Source: Planctomycetota bacterium (lineage in GTDB: Bacteria; Planctomycetota; Planctomycetia; Pirellulales; Lacipirellulaceae). Taken from it: a DNA stretch of 64,000 bases. This document shows positions 42,520 to 49,762 of this stretch, piece after piece; position 1 is the stretch's first letter, and each line of letters begins with the position of its first letter. The notes below the pieces were generated by a model. That model searched no databases. It had not been told where the DNA came from and saw only the letters and a list, made by a program, of their open reading frames with translations. The stretch is from positions 62,001 through 126,000 of the forward strand of contig JAJDED010000039.1 in assembly GCA_029259915.1 (NCBI GenBank), given 5' to 3'. The translations under genes and the position numbers were made by a program.

Positions 42520-44291
42520 CCTTCGAGGGCATTGAAGACTTCGAGCCATTGTTCTTCGAACTGCTCGATTTCATTTGAAAAACTTGTAAGCTCTTCGTGC
42601 AGCCGTTGGGCTGGGGCGGTTTCGGTGACGGTAAGCAGCTGGGCTTGCACGGATTTCTTTTCTTCGTCGAGCTTGGCAATTTTGCGTTCGAGCGATTTGA
42701 GCTTCTTCTGCAGCTCGCGCTCTTCGCGGCCTCCGACTTTGCGTGGGGCGGTGTCCTCGCTGTCGGCCGGCTTGTTGCGCACGGTGTGCTCGGCGCGTAA
42801 GCCCGCTTCGAGCTCCTTGCCAACGCGGTAAACATAATCGTCGTAACTGGCTGGGTAACTGGCCACGCGACCATCGCGCACCTCGACCACTGCCGTGGCC
42901 ACCCGGTGCATGAAATGGCGATCGTGACTGGTGAAAATCACGGTGCCCTCGTAACGGCAGAGCGCATCGGCTAGGGCCTCGACCGTTTCGACGTCGAGAT
43001 GGTTGCCCGGTTCGTCGAGCACCAGCACGTTATGTTTTTCGAGTAACAGGCCGGCCAGTACCAGCCGCGCACGTTCGCCACCGCTGAGAACGCGAATCTG
43101 TTTTTCGACCATGTCGCCACCAAACAAAAAACTGCCCGCAACGTCCTTGACTTGCTGAATGGTCGTGCCCGGCGCGGCCTGATAGTGAAGGTAATCATCA
43201 ACCGTCTGCTGCTCGGGAAGCGTCGTATACACATGCTGCGCGTAGACACCCACCTGACAGCCGAAGCCCCATTTCATATTCCCGCCGCGTGGTTCGAGCG
43301 ATCCGCAAACGGTACGCAGAAAAGTGGTCTTCCCCTGGCCGTTATCTCCCACCACGCCAACCCGCGAGCCATGTTCCATCTCCAGTTGCACGTCGGTGGC
43401 AACTTCCAGGTCAGGATAACCAATCGCCAGGGCGTCGGTCCGCAACGCAGTTCCCTGCCGAGGTTCTACACGCGGAAAACTGAACCGCACGCCAGCTTCT
43501 TCTCCCTGGACTTCGATCAATTCGAGCCGCTCGAGCTGTTTCGCTTTGCTCCGAGCCTGGCTGGCGGTATTAGCGTTGGCGCGGTTTTTGGTGATGAACG
43601 TCTGAAGCTGCTTGCGTTTGGCAAGCGTGGCGGCGTTCACACGGCGATCGTGCTCGTGCCGTTCAGCGAGATTTTCGAGATAAACATCCACGTCGCCGGG
43701 GAACATTGTCAATTGTCCACGCGACAATTCGAGCGTATGCGAGCAGGTACGCTTCAAGAACGATCGATCGTGGGAAACAATGAGACACCCGCCACGAAAT
43801 CCATGTAGAAATTCCTCCAACAACATCTGCGTACGCAGATCGAGAAAGTTGGTCGGTTCGTCGAGAATCAACAGGTTGGGATCATGCAACAGCAGGGCGG
43901 CCAGTTTCACGCGCGTTTGCCAACCGCCAGAAAGCTCGCGCACCGGATGATCGAGCATCGCGTCGGGAAGCTGGAATTGCCAGGCGATTTCCCCGCACCG
44001 CCATTCGGGTTGGCCGCTGTCGCGCTGAAAAAATTCTAGAACCGTCTCCCCCTCGTGAAACGGATCGTGCTGTCTCAGGTAACCCAATCGCAATTTGCGA
44101 CTGCACACTACTTCGCCGGAGTCGAGTTCCTCATCGCCCAAAAGCACACGGCAAAGCGTGCTTTTTCCCGCACCGTTGCGGCCGATGAGTCCCACCTTTT
44201 GATCATCGGGAAGCGCGCAGCTTGCGCCGTCGAGCAAATGCTGCTCGCCGTAACGCTTGTGGGCATCTTGAAGCTGGAGGACGACGGGCAT
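42516..44291 (-). CDS. ABC-F family ATPase
   Basis: ABC-F proteins have two ATP-binding cassettes without membrane segments and act on the ribosome. The 591-residue product has a first cassette (Walker A GRNGAGKST at about 37-45; LSGGWQTRVKLAALLL; ILDEPTNFLD) and a second one (Walker A GDNGQGKTT; LSGGERARLVLAGLLL; VLDEPGNHLD, where N is preceded by G instead of T). The linker (LENLAERHEHDRRVNAATL) and a C-terminal coiled coil (about 520-590) are typical. It follows lnt; the 30-base gap contains a pyrimidine-rich tract and no visible ribosome site. Confidence 0.92.
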   Translation of the reverse strand: MPVVLQLQDAHKRYGEQHLLDGASCALPDDQKVGLIGRNGAGKSTLCRVLLGDEELDSGEVVCSRKLRLGYLRQHDPFHEGETVLEFFQRDSGQPEWRCGEIAWQFQLPDAMLDHPVRELSGGWQTRVKLAALLLHDPNLLILDEPTNFLDLRTQMLLEEFLHGFRGGCLIVSHDRSFLKRTCSHTLELSRGQLTMFPGDVDVYLENLAERHEHDRRVNAATLAKRKQLQTFITKNRANANTASQARSKAKQLERLELIEVQGEEAGVRFSFPRVEPRQGTALRTDALAIGYPDLEVATDVQLEMEHGSRVGVVGDNGQGKTTFLRTVCGSLEPRGGNMKWGFGCQVGVYAQHVYTTLPEQQTVDDYLHYQAAPGTTIQQVKDVAGSFLFGGDMVEKQIRVLSGGERARLVLAGLLLEKHNVLVLDEPGNHLDVETVEALADALCRYEGTVIFTSHDRHFMHRVATAVVEVRDGRVASYPASYDDYVYRVGKELEAGLRAEHTVRNKPADSEDTAPRKVGGREERELQKKLKSLERKIAKLDEEKKSVQAQLLTVTETAPAQRLHEELTSFSNEIEQFEEQWLEVFNALEG

Positions 44292-44300
44292 TTGAAATGC

Positions 44301-44320
44301 GAAAGGGGAAGGGGGAAGGG
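44301..44320. repeat. Polypurine tract between lnt and ABC-F gene
   Basis: GAAAGGGGAAGGGGGAAGGG on the plus strand fills most of the 30-base gap between the lnt stop and the ABC-F start. It resembles the tract inside rsmD 2.1 kb away. On the transcribed strand it is C/T-rich and gives no ribosome site for the ABC-F gene. Confidence 0.8.
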
Positions 44321-44321
44321 A

Positions 44322-46019
44322 TTAGCTGGTGGGGCTTCGCCGTTCGCTCTTGCGATGGGTCCAAGCGCTGAGGGCCAGGACCGTGCAGCATAGCATACAC
44401 GCGATGGCGAGCCAGTCGCCCCAGGATGCGTATGAGGTGGAATGCACGGGTTGCTTGGCGAGATCCACCAATAAGAACATCGGCTGTTGCCGCTCGGTCA
44501 CCTGTTGCACTATGCCCGTGCGATCGATGTGGGCCGAGAGTCCGCCGTTGGCGGCAATCACCAGCGGGAGACGCATTTCCACTGCCCGAAACACTCCGCA
44601 AGCCAGGTGCATGTCCAGTTCGCTCGAACCCCAATACCAGGCGTCATTCGTAAGATTTACCAGCACGTCGGGCCGATTGCTGGTGACGCTTTCGATCTGG
44701 TTGACATGCCGACGAATCAAATGCGGCACCGCCGACTCGTAACAGATATTCGGCGCGAGCAACATCTCGTCGAGCCACAGCCCCGCCGGCTTTTGTCCCG
44801 CGTCGATGTCGCCCGTCAGCGCGGAAAGACGATTCAACACAGGAAACCAGTCGGCAAAGGGAATGTACTCGCCGAAGGGGACACGGTGCATTTTGTCGTA
44901 GGTGCCGATTACTTCGCCAAGTTTGTCGACCAACACGGACGAATTGTATTCGTGGTAATCGAGTTGTTGCTCTGCGTCGGGAAAGACTTCCACACGATCG
45001 ATGCCCACCAACAAAGCCGCCCTGAGGTCTTTGGCCAACAGCGCAAGATAATTTTGGCCGGCAAGCAATTCGGATGCACTAACTCTTTCGGGAGGAGGCG
45101 TGTACCCCGGTGCGACGGTAAATAAATGTTGCCGAAAAGCGGTTTCGGGCCAAATCACCAGATCAACATCGCGACCGTCGCTCTCTCGCGAGGTCTTCAC
45201 TGCTTCGCGCGACAGGCGAATGTGTTCGTCCATAATTTGCTGTTGACGCTCAGCATCGCGTTTCCAATCGGCCAGTGTATTGCCTTGAATGAGCGCAACT
45301 CGCAAGAACTGATTTGACTGGTCTTGCGAAGAAGCTGTTTGCAATTGTGTGACAGTAAAGCTGCCGTAAGCGTAAGCCCCCACGACTGCGACCGCAGCCA
45401 CTACCAGAGTCCGGTAGCGGTAGGAACGATCTTTCTGAGTGCTAAAAGAAAAGAGAAATTGCGCCAGCGCGGCAGCGACCAGCAAGATGAGAAACGTGAC
45501 GCCATATTCGCCCACACGGTCAGCAATCTGAATCAATCGCGTCTGGCTAGCCTGAGAGTGCGCGAGCGATCCCATGGCGAAACCGGTAAACAAATACCCA
45601 CGCAGCCAATCGAGCCCGACCCAAACAGTCGGCACTGCCAAACTGAACGGCAACCGCCAACGATGTACGGCCACGCGAGAGAGACCTACGAACACCGGCA
45701 AGTAAATTCCCAAATAACTCGCCAGAACGATCCAAGCCAGATAGTTGAGCGGATGGGGTAGGCGAATCCAATGCACGGTAAGCAGCCAAAAAACGAATCC
45801 GCCTAACCACAGCGCACGATAGGGCCGCCGGCCGGGGAGTTTTTCCTGCAAAATCAGCAGCAACCAGGGGATCGGTCCGACCCAAGCCAAACCGTGCCAC
45901 GCTATCGGAGGCAAAGCCAACCAGCACAGCAAGCTGCCTACCACCGCCGGCAACAGCGCAGAACTTGGCTGTAACAGTTTTGCAAAATAGCTGTGGGGTT
46001 TTTCCGGGGCTTGATCCAT
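44322..46019 (-). CDS. lnt: Apolipoprotein N-acyltransferase
   Basis: Lnt adds the third acyl chain to the N-terminal cysteine of lipoproteins at the inner membrane. The 565-residue product has about six N-terminal membrane segments (from LLPAVVGSLLCWLALPP to FLILLVAAALAQFLFSF), a nitrilase-like periplasmic domain from about residue 235 and a final membrane segment (WLAIACMLCCTVLALSAW). The nitrilase triad is visible: E in LVIWPETAFR, K in TYDKMHRVPFGEY and C in NICYESAVP. ATG 46019 is preferred to an extension to 46133. It fits the lipoprotein genes in the window. Confidence 0.94.
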   Translation of the reverse strand: MDQAPEKPHSYFAKLLQPSSALLPAVVGSLLCWLALPPIAWHGLAWVGPIPWLLLILQEKLPGRRPYRALWLGGFVFWLLTVHWIRLPHPLNYLAWIVLASYLGIYLPVFVGLSRVAVHRWRLPFSLAVPTVWVGLDWLRGYLFTGFAMGSLAHSQASQTRLIQIADRVGEYGVTFLILLVAAALAQFLFSFSTQKDRSYRYRTLVVAAVAVVGAYAYGSFTVTQLQTASSQDQSNQFLRVALIQGNTLADWKRDAERQQQIMDEHIRLSREAVKTSRESDGRDVDLVIWPETAFRQHLFTVAPGYTPPPERVSASELLAGQNYLALLAKDLRAALLVGIDRVEVFPDAEQQLDYHEYNSSVLVDKLGEVIGTYDKMHRVPFGEYIPFADWFPVLNRLSALTGDIDAGQKPAGLWLDEMLLAPNICYESAVPHLIRRHVNQIESVTSNRPDVLVNLTNDAWYWGSSELDMHLACGVFRAVEMRLPLVIAANGGLSAHIDRTGIVQQVTERQQPMFLLVDLAKQPVHSTSYASWGDWLAIACMLCCTVLALSAWTHRKSERRSPTS

Positions 46020-46121
46020 GTCGACCAAGCTACGTTGACCTGCCAACTTTCGCCAGGGCAGATGCACGAAGAGCGGAGAATGCAATTCGTCATTCACCCA
46101 TAGTCGGATATACTGAGCCCG

Positions 46122-46985
46122 ATGAACACGCATCGAATTCGATTACTGGCCAGCCTGCTTGCTGTTTTTTTGCTGACGTCCGTTGGGTGTTGGGAAGAGA
46201 TTCGTTACGATCCCGCGAATCCGTCAACGGTTGACGTACCGGCAAATCTATCGGTGCAGTCTACACATGTTGACGAAGATAGCGCCCCGCCAGTTGTGGG
46301 TGAACCACGGGACGATCAATCCGAGCAAGCGCCTGGGGAGCCTGTCGTCGAGGAACAGCCGCGCTGGCAGGAACTCGATTCGAGCGAACCGGAACCGGTC
46401 GTACAGAAGCCCGCTCCACCCGCTTCGCTGGATTGGCTTGGCTTGGAAGAACCCGAAACCACCCGGGAAGAATCACGCCATGCACTCGCAGCCTGGAAAC
46501 TAGGCAGCAAGTGGAGTTTGGCGGTTGCCATTTTCGGGAAAGGTTTGGGCGAGGATCGTTACGGCGACCCGTGGCATCAGGCCAACTATGCGGCAAGACT
46601 TTTGGAACTGGAGTTACCCGCTTTGCCAGAAGGCGTGAGCCAAAAGAAGTTGCGCTCGACAGCGTTAGAAATTCTCACTCAGACGGCTGGCCCGGAGTTG
46701 GCGGAACAAGTGGGGCACCGTTATTCTCCGCGCCTGCAAGCCCTTTGCGAATTGGCTATCCATTCGCATGCGTTGCTGCTGAACTACTCGCCAGGCCTTG
46801 CCGATCTTGATGCGGCGGCTACCATGATCCGGCAAGCTGGCGAAAAATCGCAGCTTCCCCGGGACTTGTGGTCGCCATTGGTCGAGTTGCTCACGGAACG
46901 TGCCGAATTTCCCGACGTGAAACAGGCCGTCTTCACCTTGCATACACAAGCACTCGCCCTGCTTGGCACTGCGGCATCGCCTTAG
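46122..46985 (+). CDS. Putative lipoprotein, unknown function
   Basis: The 287-residue product has a signal peptide and lipobox (LLAVFLLTSVGC, cysteine at 23). Residues 35-105 are Pro/Glu/Ser-rich and likely unstructured; residues 110-287 are helical (EESRHALAAWKLGSKWSLAVAIFGKGLG; LRSTALEILTQTAGPELAEQVGHRY; LFLHTQALALL-like end). I do not recognise a family. It is divergent from lnt, the enzyme that would acylate it. Confidence 0.7.
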   Translation: MNTHRIRLLASLLAVFLLTSVGCWEEIRYDPANPSTVDVPANLSVQSTHVDEDSAPPVVGEPRDDQSEQAPGEPVVEEQPRWQELDSSEPEPVVQKPAPPASLDWLGLEEPETTREESRHALAAWKLGSKWSLAVAIFGKGLGEDRYGDPWHQANYAARLLELELPALPEGVSQKKLRSTALEILTQTAGPELAEQVGHRYSPRLQALCELAIHSHALLLNYSPGLADLDAAATMIRQAGEKSQLPRDLWSPLVELLTERAEFPDVKQAVFTLHTQALALLGTAASP

Positions 46986-47192
46986 TGCAGCACGATCTAT
47001 TCTGACGGTTGTAACGCTTCTGCGGACCAACGGCGAAGAATTCTCGACAGCGGCTGACTCAACTTTGCTCATCTCCGATTCTTCGGTGTGCATGACCTAA
47101 GCTTTTTCATAAGCCTTTTGGGTATCCCGCGGGTATTGTCCATCGCAGGATTAGATTCAGATTTTCACGAGATTTTTCGAGGTTCGAACCTT

Positions 47193-47663
47193 ATGTCCCA
47201 CTCCGACCGCAAGCCAGACCGCAATAAAACATTTATCGATCCCACGGTGCAAGGTGCGCTCGTAAAGCGATTGGTTATCCACTGGCTTGTGTTTGTGGGT
47301 GTAGCCGGCCTGACCGCGTTCTGTTTGCAAGTGCTGAGCAATCCGTTTCAGCCACTGGAATCGCATTTCAACCAATTGTGGTGGACCCATGGCCCATTCC
47401 TGATTGTGACCGTTTTTCTGCTGCCGGTGTTCGTACTCGACACGATCAAGCTCAGCCACCGATTTACAGGGCCCATTTATCGCCTGCGGCAAACCATTCG
47501 CAAGGGGGCAGAAGGCCAGCCGGTTGGCAAGCTGAAGTTTCGCGACTTCGATTTTTGGCAAGGGTTGGCGGAAGACTTCAATACAATGGTCGATCATCTG
47601 AGGGACCGTAATCCGTCTGAGCAGGATCAACAAGAGTCGCCCACCGAAGAGGTCGAAGCCTAG
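47193..47663 (+). CDS. HAMP-like membrane protein
   Basis: The 156-residue product has two membrane segments (about residues 23-45, LVIHWLVFVGVAGLTAFCLQVL; and 66-88, PFLIVTVFLLPVFVL) followed by a HAMP-like linker (KLSHRFTGPIYRLRQTIRKGAEGQPVGKLKFRDFDFWQGLAEDFNTMVDHL), the usual coupling element of transmembrane sensors. There is no kinase or methyl-accepting domain after it, and the last 15 residues are acidic. ATG 47193 is preferred because the cytoplasmic tail and GAGGT lie at that start. It is 20 bases before the first TadE-like gene, so it probably belongs to the Tad cluster. Confidence 0.72.
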   Translation: MSHSDRKPDRNKTFIDPTVQGALVKRLVIHWLVFVGVAGLTAFCLQVLSNPFQPLESHFNQLWWTHGPFLIVTVFLLPVFVLDTIKLSHRFTGPIYRLRQTIRKGAEGQPVGKLKFRDFDFWQGLAEDFNTMVDHLRDRNPSEQDQQESPTEEVEA

Positions 47664-47682
47664 AACCGGCTCCGTACATAGT

Positions 47683-48108
47683 ATGCATCTACGTTCTTCA
47701 CAACCACTGCGCAGTGCTCGCAATCGGCAAGGTGTTGCGGCAGCAGAACTTGCCGTTTGTCTGCCGGTGATTGTGCTGCTTATTCTGGCGATGATCGAAT
47801 CGTGTACGATGATTTTCGTCAAACAATCGCTCACCATCGCAGCTTACGAGGGAGTACGCACTGCCCTGGAGCAAGACGCGGTCAGTGCCGACGCGTTACT
47901 CACCAGCCAGCAAATCCTCACAGAGCGACGTGTTGTCGGGGGCTTGATTTCAATCAACCCCAACAATTTCGAAACGCTACCCGTGGGCCAATCCATCCAG
48001 GTAACCGTTACCGCGCCAGCAGATAGTAACTCAGTAATTCCAGGCAATTTTTTCAAGGGAAAAATCCTTACTGCCACCGCAACAATGATGAAGGAATTTG
48101 ACCCCTGA
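47683..48108 (+). CDS. TadE-like pseudopilin (first)
   Basis: TadE-like proteins are minor pilin-like proteins of Tad/Flp systems. The 141-residue product has the N-terminal basic stretch SARNRQGVAAAELAVCLPVIVLLILAMIES, the TadE hydrophobic helix with an early glutamate (AAAELAV), and a soluble C-terminal domain (AAYEGVRTALEQDAVS). It starts a TadE-TadG-TadE set. No TadA ATPase, TadB/C or prepilin peptidase is in the window, so the set must use secretion parts from elsewhere. Confidence 0.85.
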   Translation: MHLRSSQPLRSARNRQGVAAAELAVCLPVIVLLILAMIESCTMIFVKQSLTIAAYEGVRTALEQDAVSADALLTSQQILTERRVVGGLISINPNNFETLPVGQSIQVTVTAPADSNSVIPGNFFKGKILTATATMMKEFDP

Positions 48109-48134
48109 GTCGTCACTTATTTTGTGAGCCAAGC

Positions 48135-49280
48135 ATGCCAAATCCAGCCCTTTTCAGTCCGTGCCGCAGATCTAGCCGAAGTAATCGCTCGGGTGGGATG
48201 CTAGTGCTAATCGCGCTGACACTTCCATTGGTGCTGATTATGGCAGCCTTCGCACTCGACGTAGCCTGGATGCAACTGGTACGCACAGAGCTGCGTACCG
48301 CCACCGATGCCGCCTCGCGTGCCGGGGCCAAACAATTGAGTTTGCAGCAGAACGAAGCTGCCGCCAGGGTCGCTGCAAAAGACGCCGCACAACGAAACCT
48401 CGTGGCCGGGAGTCCACTGGTAATTCGAGACCCGGAAATTGTAATCGGTACTAGTCGCCAGTCGAACAGCACGTCGCGATTCGTATTCTCGCCCGGCGGA
48501 ACCCAGCTCAATGCGATGCGCATCACGGGCAGCCGTACCGCATCGTCTGCCGGGGGACCGGTTGCGCTGTTCCTAGGACAGGTGATGGGGGTTCCGCATT
48601 TTCAGCCCGTGCAAGTTGCCACCAGTACCCAATTGGATCGCGACATTTGCCTGGTCGTTGACCGCTCGGGATCGATGATGCAAGGTTTGACCAGCAGAAG
48701 TATCCCAGGCGATCGATGCGATCCTCCACACCCCACATTGAGTCGCTGGGGCGGACTGAACAATGCCGTCGCCGGATTCTTGGACGAACTGGTCAAAACT
48801 GCGCAATTCGAGCAGTGCGGTTTGGTCAGCTATTCCAGCGCGGGAACGAGTTGCACCATCACGTTTACTACCTCGGATATCAACACTCAGCTTGATTTCG
48901 ACTATCAGCCGATTCGCGACGAGATGGCTCGACTCAGCAGTCAGCCCGTGGCGGGACGCACGAATATTTTCTCGGGAATCGAGAATGGCATCCGTGTATT
49001 GACCGATGCGCGTGCCCGACCTTTCGCTTTGAAAACGATGGTAGTGATGACTGACGGTCGCCACAACATAGGTGCCGAACCGATTGTGGCCGCTCGGGAA
49101 GCAGCCAGAAAAAACATCAAGATTCACACCGTCACCTTTAGCGACGAAGCCGATTTCGCACGCATGCGCGCGGTGGCCGACGCCACGGGCGGAAAGCATT
49201 TTCATGCTCCCGATGCCGCAGCTTTGGAAAGCATTTTTCGCGAGATCGCCTCGACGTTGCCGGTACTAATCACAGAATGA
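48135..49280 (+). CDS. TadG-like protein with von Willebrand A domain
   Basis: The 381-residue product has a TadG N-terminus (GGMLVLIALTLPLVLIMAAFALDVAWMQLVRTEL and TDAASRAGAKQL at residues 17-60), then a vWA domain from about 170: metal site DRSGSM, threonine in GRTNIFSG and aspartate in MTDGRHN form the MIDAS, so it should bind a divalent metal and a partner protein. GGKHFHAPDAAALESIFREI closes the domain. A signal-anchor and vWA in a Tad cluster suggest a surface or envelope adhesin-like subunit. Confidence 0.86.
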   Translation: MPNPALFSPCRRSSRSNRSGGMLVLIALTLPLVLIMAAFALDVAWMQLVRTELRTATDAASRAGAKQLSLQQNEAAARVAAKDAAQRNLVAGSPLVIRDPEIVIGTSRQSNSTSRFVFSPGGTQLNAMRITGSRTASSAGGPVALFLGQVMGVPHFQPVQVATSTQLDRDICLVVDRSGSMMQGLTSRSIPGDRCDPPHPTLSRWGGLNNAVAGFLDELVKTAQFEQCGLVSYSSAGTSCTITFTTSDINTQLDFDYQPIRDEMARLSSQPVAGRTNIFSGIENGIRVLTDARARPFALKTMVVMTDGRHNIGAEPIVAAREAARKNIKIHTVTFSDEADFARMRAVADATGGKHFHAPDAAALESIFREIASTLPVLITE

Positions 49281-49333
49281 ATTGAGTTCGGAATTCGGAT
49301 TGGGGAATTCAGAATTTCTTAGCGAGACAATCG

Positions 49334-49762
49334 ATGTTCAAGAACAACCATAGAAACTTGCGTAGTACCCATTCTCGCCGCCGGGGAGCGGTGGTGGTGG
49401 AGTTTGCTATTGTTGCGCCGTTGTTCTTTGTGTTTATCATCACCGCGTTCGAGTTTGGCCGATTGAACGTCATTCGTCATACGGCAGACAACGCAGCCTA
49501 CGAAGCAGCCCGCCATGCGATAGTGCCCGGTGCGACCGCTGCCGAGGCAGTAGCCAGAGCGAACAGCCTCCTGGGCATCGTTGGAACGCGTGGCGCGATA
49601 GTCACGGTCAATCCCACGATCCTGGGTCCCGCTGTCAACACGGTCTCGGTGACGGTCGAAGTGCCGATGGCTCAAAACGGTTGGATCGCTCCCAAGTTTA
49701 CCGGTGCCGCAACCATGCGTTCTGTTTCGACAATGAAAACCGAACGCGCCACGGGTCAGTGA
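49334..49762 (+). CDS. TadE-like pseudopilin (second)
   Basis: The 142-residue product carries the TadE hydrophobic helix (RRGAVVVEFAIVAPLFFVFIITAFEFGRL, with the conserved glutamate) and a soluble domain (RHTADNAAYEAARHAIVPGATAAEAVARANSLL). It is 53 bases after the TadG-like gene and overlaps the convergent retropepsin gene by 7 bases, so the operon ends here. The second helix-plus-domain protein parallels the first one at 47683. Confidence 0.85.
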   Translation: MFKNNHRNLRSTHSRRRGAVVVEFAIVAPLFFVFIITAFEFGRLNVIRHTADNAAYEAARHAIVPGATAAEAVARANSLLGIVGTRGAIVTVNPTILGPAVNTVSVTVEVPMAQNGWIAPKFTGAATMRSVSTMKTERATGQ

